DNA of 64,000 nucleotides from Zhihengliuella sp. ISTPL4 (GTDB lineage Bacteria > Actinomycetota > Actinomycetes > Actinomycetales > Microbacteriaceae), in assembly GCF_002848265.1 (NCBI RefSeq), contig NZ_CP025422.1, forward strand, positions 2,634,727 through 2,698,726, given 5' to 3'. The position numbers and the translations under genes were made by a program. Of this stretch, positions 1-7,614 are shown in pieces; position 1 is the first letter of the stretch; every line of letters starts with the position of its first letter. A model generated the notes under the pieces. That model was given only the letters and a program-made list of their open reading frames with translations. It was not told where the DNA came from and did not search any database.

Positions 1-11
1 GAGGTGGCTGA

Positions 12-27
12 TGTTTCACGTGAAACG
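12..27. promoter_or_regulatory. parS site 1
   Basis: The 16-mer is TGTTTCACGTGAAACG. It contains the full palindromic core GTTTCACGTGAAAC recognised by chromosomal ParB proteins and differs from the Bacillus consensus only in the last base. Confidence 0.95.
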
Positions 28-609
28 GTGGCGAAATGTCGATGCGGCGTGGCAGGGCGCCATTCTCGACCCGACAAAGTCGAGTCGGGGACATCACGCC
101 TGTTCCGGCTGCGATGGTCCCGGATCGATGACGGACGTCCGTCGGGCGGCCCCACGAGTGCCGGGCTCGTTGGTGCGGCGGAGGAGTCCATCCATCGCGG
201 GAGCAATCTCACCGGGGCGGTCGGAGAGGAGTGCCACGTCTTAGCGGGCCCGCCTCGGAGTCGGGGGAGCCGATAGACGCCGTCAGAACCGTCCCTCGCA
301 TCGGGGAAGCAGGCGACGGGCGCGCTCACAAGGCCTCCGACACTCCACGGAAGGTGCGTGGGGTGACCGTCGAGACCTCCCGGGAGCGTGAGCGCGGTCT
401 CCGGGCGCCCCGGAGTTCCGGATGGTTGTGCTGCTGGGAGGTCATTGCCAGCTCTCCTCGTCGGATACCTTTCAGCCCGACACCGGTGTTGGTCGGCGCT
501 GACGAGTCAACGATCGGAGGGTCTGTCTTCTCAGCGGCGGAGCGCAGAGTCTGCACTGAGTGAAGACCCGGATGGGGGGCACGGCCGAGCCGTTCACATC
601 AAAGAGCAC

Positions 610-625
610 CGTTTCACGTGAAAGG
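610..625. promoter_or_regulatory. parS site 2 (degenerate)
   Basis: The sequence is CGTTTCACGTGAAAGG. One core base differs (GTTTCACGTGAAAG), so this is likely a weaker ParB site. Confidence 0.8.
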
Positions 626-744
626 TCATTCGGTGTGCATCGAGCGCGGTCTCCGTCGAGCGCTGACCGTCTCTCCGCCTTCTGGACGTGGTCCAATGGG
701 GACGGGAAGAGGCGTCTCCATATGTCAGGAGTACAGTGATCGAC

Positions 745-760
745 TGTTTCACGTGAAACG
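745..760. promoter_or_regulatory. parS site 3
   Basis: TGTTTCACGTGAAACG with a perfect 14-bp core, 135 bp from site 2. Confidence 0.95.
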
Positions 761-1142
761 GATGCGGCTCCTCTGGCCGGCCTTGACAGTGTCGGGGGGC
801 CTGTCGCTGCGCTGGGAGGACCGATCGCGCGTGGGTGCGTGGGTGGTCACGGTGAGCGCGATGTCTGGCAGGGGGTCGCTTTCCCCTGCCCTGGGCGCTA
901 TACGCTCTCCATGAGCTTCTATCGACGGGACCGCGTTCAACGCCGTCGGCTGGGTCGTCGCGCCGGATCCTGTGCGCCCCTGCGGGTGTCGACGTCGCCC
1001 GCGGGCCGTCGGTAGGCAAGAAGGTCACCCGGTCGGCGCAGGCACGCCGGGAGTTCCCCCGCTGTTCCCTCTCTATGGGGAACACATCCTCTTGCGCGCA
1101 CCCGGAATCGTGAACCGGAAGAATGCACCGCAGGACGGGGCG

Positions 1143-1158
1143 TGTTTCACGTGAAACG
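1143..1158. promoter_or_regulatory. parS site 4
   Basis: TGTTTCACGTGAAACG, identical to sites 1 and 3, 398 bp from site 3. Confidence 0.95.
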
Positions 1159-1668
1159 GTGCGTGATCGGGCAGCGGGTTCGCGGGGCGGGGGGGGGGAC
1201 CTGCCGTCGCAAAGGAAGAAGGGAAGCGCCGGACCGGGGTCAATTTCCCCATGCACCCCGGTGCTGTGTTCTACCTCGTGGCTCCGACGCGGGTGGCGGC
1301 AGGCAACCTGACGCCCTGAGGAGTAGAGAGAGGGACATCCGGCGTCCAGAGCTGGGGGAGGGTGCCCATGGGGGGCGGGGAGGTCAAGGCGTGCGAACAG
1401 GGGCAGGCCATGAGGAACGTCGGGTCGAACCGCGCGGCGGAGTCGAGGGACACCGGACTGCGCAGGCCGATGCTTCGAGGGCGCGCGATGGCGACTTGCG
1501 AAGACGCAGTGCTCGAGAGGTCGGATCCCGGATCATGACTGAGGTATCGGACTCGCCTGGGAACGCCGGTGTACGAACGCGGGGGCGTCTCTTCGCGCTC
1601 CGCCGGCATCACGTGGCGCGAAGCAGCGGGCGACGAAGTCCGCCTTCCGCCGGCCGTGGCGTAAGCCC

Positions 1669-1684
1669 CGTTTCACGTGAAACG
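1669..1684. promoter_or_regulatory. parS site 5
   Basis: CGTTTCACGTGAAACG, a fully palindromic 16-mer, about 100 bp upstream of the proposed parA -10 element. ParB bound here could reach the parA promoter. Confidence 0.95.
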
Positions 1685-1786
1685 GAATCGACCGGAGCAT
1701 ACCGTCCGCATGTCTGCGGACGTGCGCGGACGGCGAGCATCTCTGCCGCGCGGTCGCGCCTGTAATCCGACGTCCGCCCCTGCGAT

Positions 1787-1792
1787 TAGAGT
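1787..1792 (+). promoter_or_regulatory. parA -10 element
   Basis: TAGAGT fits the actinobacterial TANNNT -10 pattern. It predicts a transcript start near 1799 and a leader of under 20 nt that holds GAAAGGAG before the parA start. No good -35 is visible. The promoter lies between parS sites 5 and 6, an arrangement that would allow autoregulation by ParB. Confidence 0.5.
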
Positions 1793-1816
1793 GGAACGCG
1801 GCCCCGAAAGGAGTGG

Positions 1817-2740
1817 GTGTTTCACGTGAAACAGTCCGAGAAGGCATCGTCCAACGAATCGTTCGGGATGGATACCCCCCTCGCGCGAGAAATCGCGGAT
1901 CTCTCCGTTCGACGCCGCGCGCTGGAAGCGGTGTCCGTCGAATTCAGCGGAGAGACCCGCATCCTCACGGTGTCGAATCAGAAGGGCGGCGTGGGGAAGA
2001 CCACGAGTGCCGTGAACATCGCATCCGCGCTGGCGGGCCTGGGTGCGAAGGTTCTCGTCATCGACCTGGATCCGCAGGGGAATGCTTCCACCGCGCTCGG
2101 CGTCCCGCACAACGCTGACACTCCGAGCGTGTACGACGTCCTCATCGATGAGTTCCCTCTCGCCGAGATCGTGCAGCCCAGCCCGGAGAGCCCGAACCTC
2201 TTCTGCGCGCCGAGCGCGATCCATCTCGCCGGCGCTGAGATCGAACTCGTGGCGCAGGTCGCCCGGGAGCATCGTCTGCGGCGGGCTCTGGAGGACTATC
2301 TCTCCGAGAATCCCGTCGACTTCGTCATCATCGACTGTCCTCCGTCTTTGGGCCTCCTGACGATCAACGCGTTCACCGCCGCGAACGAGGTCTTCATCCC
2401 CATCCAGTGCGAGTATTACGCATTGGAAGGCCTGAGCCAGCTGCTCGGCAGTATCCAGATGATCCAGAAGCACCTCAACCCAGGCCTGCACCTGTCGACG
2501 ATCCTCCTCACGATGTTCGACGGCCGCACGCGCCTCGCGCAACAGGTGGCAGAGGAAGTCCGTTCCCACTTCCCGTCGCAGGTGCTGGACACCGTGATTC
2601 CGCGGTCGGTGCGCGTGTCGGAAGCCCCCAGTTTCGGCCAGACGGTCATCGCTTACGACGGTCAGTCCGCCGGAGCGATCGCGTACCGTGAGGCCGCCGT
2701 CGAGATCGCGTCACGAGAGACGCAGAGCAAGGAGAAATGA
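1817..2740 (+). CDS. parA: chromosome partitioning ATPase ParA
   Basis: ParA-type Walker ATPase that works with ParB and parS to segregate the origin region. Visible are the deviant Walker A motif KGGVGKTT near residues 56-63, the switch DLDPQGN near 83-89, and a Walker B-like FVIIDCPP segment, in 307 residues, a normal length. The start is uncertain. GTG 1817 follows GAAAGGAG by only three bases, and the first residues are parS sequence. An in-frame ATG at 1868 would give MDTPLAREIADL and remove 17 residues. The stop overlaps the parB start by four bases (ATGA), so the two genes are translationally coupled. Confidence 0.96.
   Translation: MFHVKQSEKASSNESFGMDTPLAREIADLSVRRRALEAVSVEFSGETRILTVSNQKGGVGKTTSAVNIASALAGLGAKVLVIDLDPQGNASTALGVPHNADTPSVYDVLIDEFPLAEIVQPSPESPNLFCAPSAIHLAGAEIELVAQVAREHRLRRALEDYLSENPVDFVIIDCPPSLGLLTINAFTAANEVFIPIQCEYYALEGLSQLLGSIQMIQKHLNPGLHLSTILLTMFDGRTRLAQQVAEEVRSHFPSQVLDTVIPRSVRVSEAPSFGQTVIAYDGQSAGAIAYREAAVEIASRETQSKEK
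1818..1833. promoter_or_regulatory. parS site 6, across the parA start
   Basis: TGTTTCACGTGAAACA is the exact 16-bp consensus and the best copy in the window. It begins one base into the GTG start codon at 1817, so if that start is used the first residues of ParA (MFHVKQ) are encoded by the ParB site. Confidence 0.95.
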
Positions 2741-3714
2741 TGGCGAAGCGCACCGGACTCGGCCGAGGAATCGGCGCCCTGATCCCCACGGCAGATCAGG
2801 CAGAACGTCCTGTCGACGTGTTCTTCCCCGGAGCCAAGATCGCTCCGGCGGCCGAAGCCCCCTCGGCGGACACGGAAACGACTGCTGAGGCCGAGCTGGA
2901 GGCCGTTCCCGGAATTCACCTCATCCAGGTCGACCCGCAGGCGATCGTCCCCAACCCGCGTCAGCCGCGCACGCACTTCAACCCCGAGGACCTCGCGGAG
3001 CTCGTGCACAGCGTCCGGGAGTTCGGCGTGCTGCAGCCCGTCGTCGTCCGCAAGAACGCCGAGGGCGAGTACGAACTGATCATGGGGGAGCGGCGTACCC
3101 GTGCCGCCCGAGAGGCCGGGCTCGAGTCGATTCCGGCCATCGTCCGCGACACCGCCGACGAAGACCTGCTGCGGGACGCGCTGCTGGAGAACCTGCACCG
3201 CTCCGAGCTCAACCCGCTGGAAGAGGCATCGGCGTACCAGCAGCTCCTCGATGACTTCGGCATCACGCAGGAGGAGCTCGCGGCGCGGATCGGCCGTTCC
3301 CGCCCCCAGATCAGCAACACCATCCGCCTGCTCAAGCTCCCGGTGCCGGTGCAGCAGCGAGTGGCAGCGGGGGTGCTCACCGCGGGCCACGCCCGCGCGA
3401 TCCTCAGCGTCGACTCGCCGGAGGCGATGCAGCGCCTGGCGGACAAGGTCGTGAACGAAGACCTCTCCGTCCGCGCCACGGAGGAGGCCGCCAAGTCGCA
3501 GCCCTCTGCAGGGAAGGCAGCGAAACCCACCCCGGGCGCCCGCCGTGCGTACCTCGACGAGGTGGCCGGGAAGCTCGGCGACCGCCTCAACACCCGGGTC
3601 CGCATCGCACTGGGTGCTCGGAAAGGCCAGGTCACGATTGATTTCGCATCAATCCAGGATCTGAACCGGATCCTCGAGGAGCTCGGCGAAGAGGGGTACG
3701 GCTCCGCGCGGTGA
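2737..3714 (+). CDS. parB: ParB, parS-binding CTPase
   Basis: Centromere-binding protein of 325 residues that loads at parS and recruits ParA. The N-terminus has the GLGRGIGALIP segment (residues 7-17) that typically contacts ParA. The ParB/Srx core follows, with GERRTRAA near 118-125 and ENLHRSELNPLEEA near 151-164 (the conserved CTP-binding boxes), a helix-turn-helix around 175-200, and a C-terminal dimerisation part ending in an ELGEEGY segment. There are two adjacent ATG codons (2737 and 2740); GGAG at 2731-2734 suits the second slightly better. It is in an operon with parA through an ATGA overlap. Confidence 0.97.
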   Translation: MMAKRTGLGRGIGALIPTADQAERPVDVFFPGAKIAPAAEAPSADTETTAEAELEAVPGIHLIQVDPQAIVPNPRQPRTHFNPEDLAELVHSVREFGVLQPVVVRKNAEGEYELIMGERRTRAAREAGLESIPAIVRDTADEDLLRDALLENLHRSELNPLEEASAYQQLLDDFGITQEELAARIGRSRPQISNTIRLLKLPVPVQQRVAAGVLTAGHARAILSVDSPEAMQRLADKVVNEDLSVRATEEAAKSQPSAGKAAKPTPGARRAYLDEVAGKLGDRLNTRVRIALGARKGQVTIDFASIQDLNRILEELGEEGYGSAR

Positions 3715-3772
3715 CCCCGCCCCGCCGCGGCGGTGACATAGACTCGTGATCTTCACGATGCGAGGGGATGTC

Positions 3773-5221
3773 ATGTCCAGAACAGCTGATCCAGCGAGTA
3801 TCAAGCGTCGGGTGATCGCCGTCAGTATCGCGGCGGCTCTGGGCGGATTCCTCTTCGGCTTCGACACCGCCGTGATCAACGGTGCCGTCGACGCTCTCGC
3901 CGGAAACGTCTCCGGCTTCGACCTCGGCACCGGCCTCAAGGGCTTCGCTGTCTCCTCCGCCCTCATCGGTTGCGCGATCGGCGCGTGGTTCGCCGGCCCG
4001 GTATCGAACAAGTTCGGCCGCATCCCCGTGATGGTCGTGGCCGCAGCGATGTTCTTCGCTTCTGCGATCGGTTCCGGACTCGCGTTCAGCGTGGTCGACC
4101 TCATCATCTGGCGCGTCATCGGCGGTCTCGGCGTCGGTGCCGCCTCGGTGATCGCGCCCGCCTACATCGCCGAGGTATCGCCGGCAGCGATCCGCGGACG
4201 CCTCGGTTCGCTGCAGCAGCTCGCGATCGTCCTCGGCATCTTCGCCGCGCTGCTTTCGGACGCCCTCCTTGCGGGCATCGCTGGCGAGGCCGATCAGCCG
4301 CTGTGGGGCCTGACCGCTTGGCGCTGGATGTTCATGGTCGCGGCCATCCCCGCGCTCGTCTACGGCCTGGTCTCCCTCCGACTCCCCGAATCCCCTCGGT
4401 ACCTGGTCCGCAAGGGTGAAGTGGACCGCGCGGCGGAAGTGCTCCAGACGGTCACGGGAACCATCGACACCGACGCGAAGATCAAGGAGATCACGGGGAC
4501 GATCGACACGGAACGCTCCGAGTCCCTGCGCGACCTGCGCGGCAGCCGGCTGGGCCTCAAGCCGATCGTGTGGGTCGGCATCCTGCTGTCCGTGTTCCAG
4601 CAGTTCGTGGGCATCAACGTCATCTTCTACTACTCGACGACGCTGTGGCAGTCGGTGGGCTTCGACGAATCCAGTGCCCTGCTCACCTCGGTGATCACGT
4701 CGGTCACGAACATCGTCGTCACGATCGTCGCGATCCTGCTCGTCGACCGCATCGGTCGCCGGATCATGCTGCTCGTCGGCTCCGTGGGCATGACGGTGAC
4801 GCTCGGCCTCATGGCGCTCGCCTTCTCGTTCGGCACGCTGGACGCCTCGGGCACGGCCACGCTTCCGGATCCGTGGGCCACGGTGGCGCTCATCTGCGCC
4901 AACGGCTTCGTCGTGTTCTTCGGCGCCAGCTGGGGACCGCTCGTGTGGGTCCTCCTGGGCGAGATCTTCCCGAACTCGATCCGGGCCGGCGCCCTGGCCG
5001 TCGCCGCCGCCGCGCAGTGGGTGGCGAACTTCTTCATCTCGACGACGTTCCCCGCGTTCGCAGAGATCGGTCTGACGTTCGCCTACGGCTTCTACGCCTT
5101 CTTCGCGCTCCTGTCGTTCTTCTTCGTGTTCTTCAAGGTCCCGGAGACCAAGGGCCGAGAGCTCGAGGATATGAGCGAGGATGCGAAGGTGGAGCGCCGA
5201 CCCCGTCGCGCACGCGCGTAG
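3773..5221 (+). CDS. sugar-porter family MFS transporter
   Basis: Predicted 12-helix sugar:proton symporter of 482 residues in the plasma membrane. Sugar-porter marks are GFLFGFDTAVINGA in helix 1, PESPRYLV before the central loop, QQFVGINVIFYYS in helix 7, DRIGRRIM in the 8-9 loop and PETKGRELE at the C-terminus. A -10 element TAGACT lies at 3739-3744. I chose ATG 3773 because GAGGGGA sits six bases upstream; in-frame starts at 3746 and 3758 exist but 3746 would precede the likely transcript start. The substrate cannot be read from sequence; close family members take glucose, xylose, arabinose or inositol. Its TAG stop forms part of the next gene's -10 element. Confidence 0.9.
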   Translation: MSRTADPASIKRRVIAVSIAAALGGFLFGFDTAVINGAVDALAGNVSGFDLGTGLKGFAVSSALIGCAIGAWFAGPVSNKFGRIPVMVVAAAMFFASAIGSGLAFSVVDLIIWRVIGGLGVGAASVIAPAYIAEVSPAAIRGRLGSLQQLAIVLGIFAALLSDALLAGIAGEADQPLWGLTAWRWMFMVAAIPALVYGLVSLRLPESPRYLVRKGEVDRAAEVLQTVTGTIDTDAKIKEITGTIDTERSESLRDLRGSRLGLKPIVWVGILLSVFQQFVGINVIFYYSTTLWQSVGFDESSALLTSVITSVTNIVVTIVAILLVDRIGRRIMLLVGSVGMTVTLGLMALAFSFGTLDASGTATLPDPWATVALICANGFVVFFGASWGPLVWVLLGEIFPNSIRAGALAVAAAAQWVANFFISTTFPAFAEIGLTFAYGFYAFFALLSFFFVFFKVPETKGRELEDMSEDAKVERRPRRARA

Positions 5222-5224
5222 GCT
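5219..5224 (+). promoter_or_regulatory. -10 element of a probable leaderless transcript
   Basis: TAGGCT ends six bases before ATG 5231. The TAG is also the stop codon of the upstream transporter gene. Confidence 0.5.
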
Positions 5225-5230
5225 GGAGGG

Positions 5231-5566
5231 ATGACCGAGTCCGTTCCCCGTCGCGCCAGCCTGGAAGTGCTGCGCGCCGAGGCGTCGGACGAACTCGCCG
5301 TCCTCGTGCAGGAGCGTCTGCTCGGCGGTGAGGACCCGTGGGAGTTCATGGAGGAGCTCCCCAGCGTCGATGAACTCGTCGTCTACCTGCTCCGCGCGGA
5401 CAACATCGCCGCGAACGACGGTGTGCGTCCCAACGCCGCACGCCACTATCGGGTTCTGCGGCAGATCGCCCTCGAGTATCCGGAGCTCACACCGGCCGTG
5501 TGGGGACTTCTGGACGAGAAGCAGCGCCACCGTCGCTGGGACCCGCGCATCGCCGACGCCTCCTGA
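5231..5566 (+). CDS. small conserved-looking protein, function unknown
   Basis: A soluble, acidic, mostly helical protein of 111 residues without signal peptide, membrane segment, cysteines or a motif I recognise. The middle (roughly residues 35-65) reads GEDPWEFMEELPSVDEL and is followed by a helix ending in basic residues. The start is ATG 5231, preceded by both GGAGGG and a -10 element at the leaderless distance. The GrpB-family gene begins six bases after its stop, so the two are probably cotranscribed. Confidence 0.7.
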   Translation: MTESVPRRASLEVLRAEASDELAVLVQERLLGGEDPWEFMEELPSVDELVVYLLRADNIAANDGVRPNAARHYRVLRQIALEYPELTPAVWGLLDEKQRHRRWDPRIADAS

Positions 5567-5571
5567 CGCCG

Positions 5572-6096
5572 ATGCTCCTCGTTCCCTACGACCCCTCGTG
5601 GCCGCAGCGGTTCGAGGAGTTCGCCTCGTCGATCCGGACGGCTGCTGCGGACGACTGGATCATCGAGCACATCGGCTCCACCGCGATTCCCGGGATGAGC
5701 GCGAAGCCGATCATCGACCTCGCGGTGCGCGTGGAGACCGGGGAGCAGTTCGACGCCCATCGGTCCGCACTGGAGACGGCCGGTTGGCGCCTCGGCAGCG
5801 GGGTTCGCACGCATCCGGTGATGATCGCGGAGTCGACCGGAGAACGGGTCGCCATCGCGCACTTCTTCCGCGCGGAGGAATGGGATGCCGTGTCACAGCG
5901 CCTCTTGCGGGACTGGCTATGCGCCCATCCGGCGGATGCGGAGCGATACGAACGCGCCAAGCACGAAGCGGCGCGGGCTGCGGCCGAAGGGAGGTCCTCC
6001 TACAACGCGGAAAAGACCGCCGTCATTCAGGAGATCGTCGACAGGGCACGGGCAGCACGCGGTCTCGGCGCGGTGGATGTGTACGACAAGCGCTGA
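5572..6096 (+). CDS. GrpB family protein (UPF0157)
   Basis: A 174-residue protein of the GrpB/UPF0157 family, related to nucleotidyltransferase folds and sometimes found fused to dephospho-CoA kinase; its reaction is not established. The family pattern is clear: VPYDPSWPQRFEEF at the N-terminus, HIGSTAIPGM near residues 34-43, KPIIDLAV, and a late RYERAKHEAA segment. ATG 5572 gives the normal family length; an earlier in-frame GTG at 5500 would run back inside the upstream gene. A strong hairpin follows 28 bases downstream. Confidence 0.88.
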   Translation: MLLVPYDPSWPQRFEEFASSIRTAAADDWIIEHIGSTAIPGMSAKPIIDLAVRVETGEQFDAHRSALETAGWRLGSGVRTHPVMIAESTGERVAIAHFFRAEEWDAVSQRLLRDWLCAHPADAERYERAKHEAARAAAEGRSSYNAEKTAVIQEIVDRARAARGLGAVDVYDKR

Positions 6097-6124
6097 TCCG
6101 GGCCGGCGCGCCCGGCGCATACGA

Positions 6125-6154
6125 AAAGGGCCGCACCGGAAGGTGCGGCCCTTT
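6125..6154. terminator. bidirectional terminator between grpB-like gene and trxA
   Basis: Perfect 13-bp stem AAAGGGCCGCACC / GGTGCGGCCCTTT with a GGAA loop. The A-run on one side and T-run on the other suit termination from both strands, as expected between convergent genes. Confidence 0.85.
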
Positions 6155-6168
6155 CACGTCGTGGGGGA

Positions 6169-6492
6169 TCAGCCGAGGAAAGCGGCGAGATCCTGCTCGA
6201 GAGCGAACTTCGGCTTGGCGCCGATGATCGTGGTCTTGACCTCTCCGCCCTGGAAGACCTTCATCGCCGGGATCGACGTGATCTGGTACTTCATGGCCAG
6301 CTCCGGGTTCTCGTCCACGTTGAGCTTGAGGATCGTGATCTTGTCGGGGTTGTCGGACTGGATCTCGTCCAGCACCGGCGCGACCATACGACACGGACCG
6401 CACCACTCGGCCCAGAAGTCCACCAGCACGGGACCATCGGCCTGCAGCACGTCCTGCTCCCAGGTCGCCTGGCTCGTTGCCTTTGCACTCAT
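6169..6492 (-). CDS. trxA: thioredoxin
   Basis: Cytoplasmic thiol-disulfide reductant of 107 residues, the standard length. The active site WCGPC is at residues 30-34 inside VDFWAEWCGPC, and the conserved cis-proline is in TSIPAMKVF (P75). ATG 6492 has AAGGAGAA upstream. It lies 67 bases downstream of trxB on the same strand, and that gap contains a short stem (6516-6536) which may attenuate read-through. TrxB regenerates it with NADPH. Confidence 0.97.
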   Translation of the reverse strand: MSAKATSQATWEQDVLQADGPVLVDFWAEWCGPCRMVAPVLDEIQSDNPDKITILKLNVDENPELAMKYQITSIPAMKVFQGGEVKTTIIGAKPKFALEQDLAAFLG

Positions 6493-6515
6493 CAGAGTTC
6501 TCCTTGTTCGAGGTT

Positions 6516-6536
6516 CGCCTGTTGCAACAACGGGCG
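6516..6536 (-). terminator. possible attenuator stem between trxB and trxA
   Basis: Arms CGCCTGTTG and CAACGGGCG pair over nine bases with one mismatch around a three-base loop. No U-run follows, so a strong terminator is doubtful; it may only tune the TrxB to TrxA ratio. Confidence 0.35.
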
Positions 6537-6559
6537 GGGGGAAAGTGTTCCCGGCCCGA

Positions 6560-7534
6560 TCAGGCCGTGATGACCTCGGCGGCCTCGGCCGCGGGGACCT
6601 CGACGGACGCGTCCTCGAGGTCGGCGAGGAAGTGCTCCGCGTCGAGGGCCGCGATCGTGCCCGTCCCGGCAGCGGTGATGGCCTGACGGTAGGTGGGGTC
6701 GATCACGTCACCGGCGGCGAACACACCGGGAACCGACGTCCGCGAGGAACGACCGTCGACCCAGATCGTGCCCTCGGGCGTGAGCTCGAGCTTCTCGTGC
6801 ACGAGGTGGGTGCGCGGGTCGTTGCCGATGGCGATGAAGAGGCCGTCGAGGGGCAGGTCGCGCAGCGAGCCGTCCTCGGTGGAACGCAGCTGCACACCGG
6901 AGACGGCGTTGTCGCCGAGGATCTCCACGACCTCGCTGTTCCAGACGAACTCGATCTTCTCGTTCGCGAAGGCGCGCTCCTGCATGATCTTCGAGGCGCG
7001 CAGGGTGTCCTTGCGGTGGATGACGTAGACCTTGTCCGCGAAGCGGGTGAGGAAGGTGGCCTCCTCCATCGCCGAGTCACCGCCGCCGACGACGGCGATC
7101 GTCTTCTGACGGAAGAAGAAGCCGTCGCAGGTGGCACACCAGGAGACACCGAAGCCGGAGAGACGCTCCTCGCCCTCGATGCCGAGCTTGCGGTAGGCCG
7201 AGCCCGTCGCGTAGATGATCGTCTTGGCCTCGTGGGTGGCACCCGAACCGAGGGTGACCTTCTTGACGGGGCCGGCGACGTCGAGTTCCGTGACGTCGTC
7301 GTACAGCACCTCGGTGCCGAACTTCTCAGCCTGCTCCTGGAACTTCGTCATGAGCTCGGGGCCCTGGATGCCCTCAGGGAAGCCGGGGTAGTTCTCCACC
7401 TCGGTCGTGTTCATGAGCTCTCCGCCGACCTCGACCGAGCTGGCGATGAGCAGCGGCTCGAGGTTCGCGCGCGCCGCGTAGATGGCAGCCGTGAATCCGG
7501 CGGGGCCGGAGCCGATGATGATGACCTGACGCAT
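6560..7534 (-). CDS. trxB: thioredoxin-disulfide reductase
   Basis: FAD- and NADPH-dependent reductase of 324 residues that reduces TrxA. The FAD-binding GSGPAG is at residues 8-13, the redox pair CATC at 133-136, the NADPH-binding GGGDSA at 150-155, and the second FAD motif GVFAAGD near the C-terminus. The start is the ATG whose complement is at 7532-7534, preceded by GGAG at good spacing; the open frame continues far upstream but without homology. The tail after the FAD motif ends in an alanine/valine-rich extension of about 20 residues. Confidence 0.97.
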   Translation of the reverse strand: MRQVIIIGSGPAGFTAAIYAARANLEPLLIASSVEVGGELMNTTEVENYPGFPEGIQGPELMTKFQEQAEKFGTEVLYDDVTELDVAGPVKKVTLGSGATHEAKTIIYATGSAYRKLGIEGEERLSGFGVSWCATCDGFFFRQKTIAVVGGGDSAMEEATFLTRFADKVYVIHRKDTLRASKIMQERAFANEKIEFVWNSEVVEILGDNAVSGVQLRSTEDGSLRDLPLDGLFIAIGNDPRTHLVHEKLELTPEGTIWVDGRSSRTSVPGVFAAGDVIDPTYRQAITAAGTGTIAALDAEHFLADLEDASVEVPAAEAAEVITA

Positions 7535-7614
7535 GTGATCTCCGTTAGAAAGGCGGTGCCGTCGAAAGACGTCCGACTGCTTCAACCCATGGTAACCGCG
7601 GGGCATTCCCCGGG

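Larger units (their letters stand above)
1..1816. other. parS-rich region without a recognisable gene
   Basis: No open frame in these 1.8 kb gives a protein I can recognise or that has the codon texture of the neighbours. The frames that exist are short and overlap on several strands, and most contain FHVK or SRET, which are simply translations of the parS palindrome. Five of the six parS copies in the window lie here and the sixth spans the parA start. In many bacteria rsmG (gidB) directly precedes parA; I see no RsmG-like sequence here, so rsmG must lie left of the window or elsewhere. Confidence 0.7.

Noticed and set aside
594..1765. Open frames of about 200 codons on both strands in the parS region
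   Set aside because: They have no ribosome site, no recognisable motif, skewed Arg/Pro/Ser composition typical of antisense reading in high-GC DNA, and contain translated parS palindromes.
3632..5530. 632-codon minus-strand frame opposite the sugar transporter
   Set aside because: It is antisense to a clear 12-helix transporter and is a low-complexity Asp/Arg/Glu/His sequence caused by codon-position GC bias.
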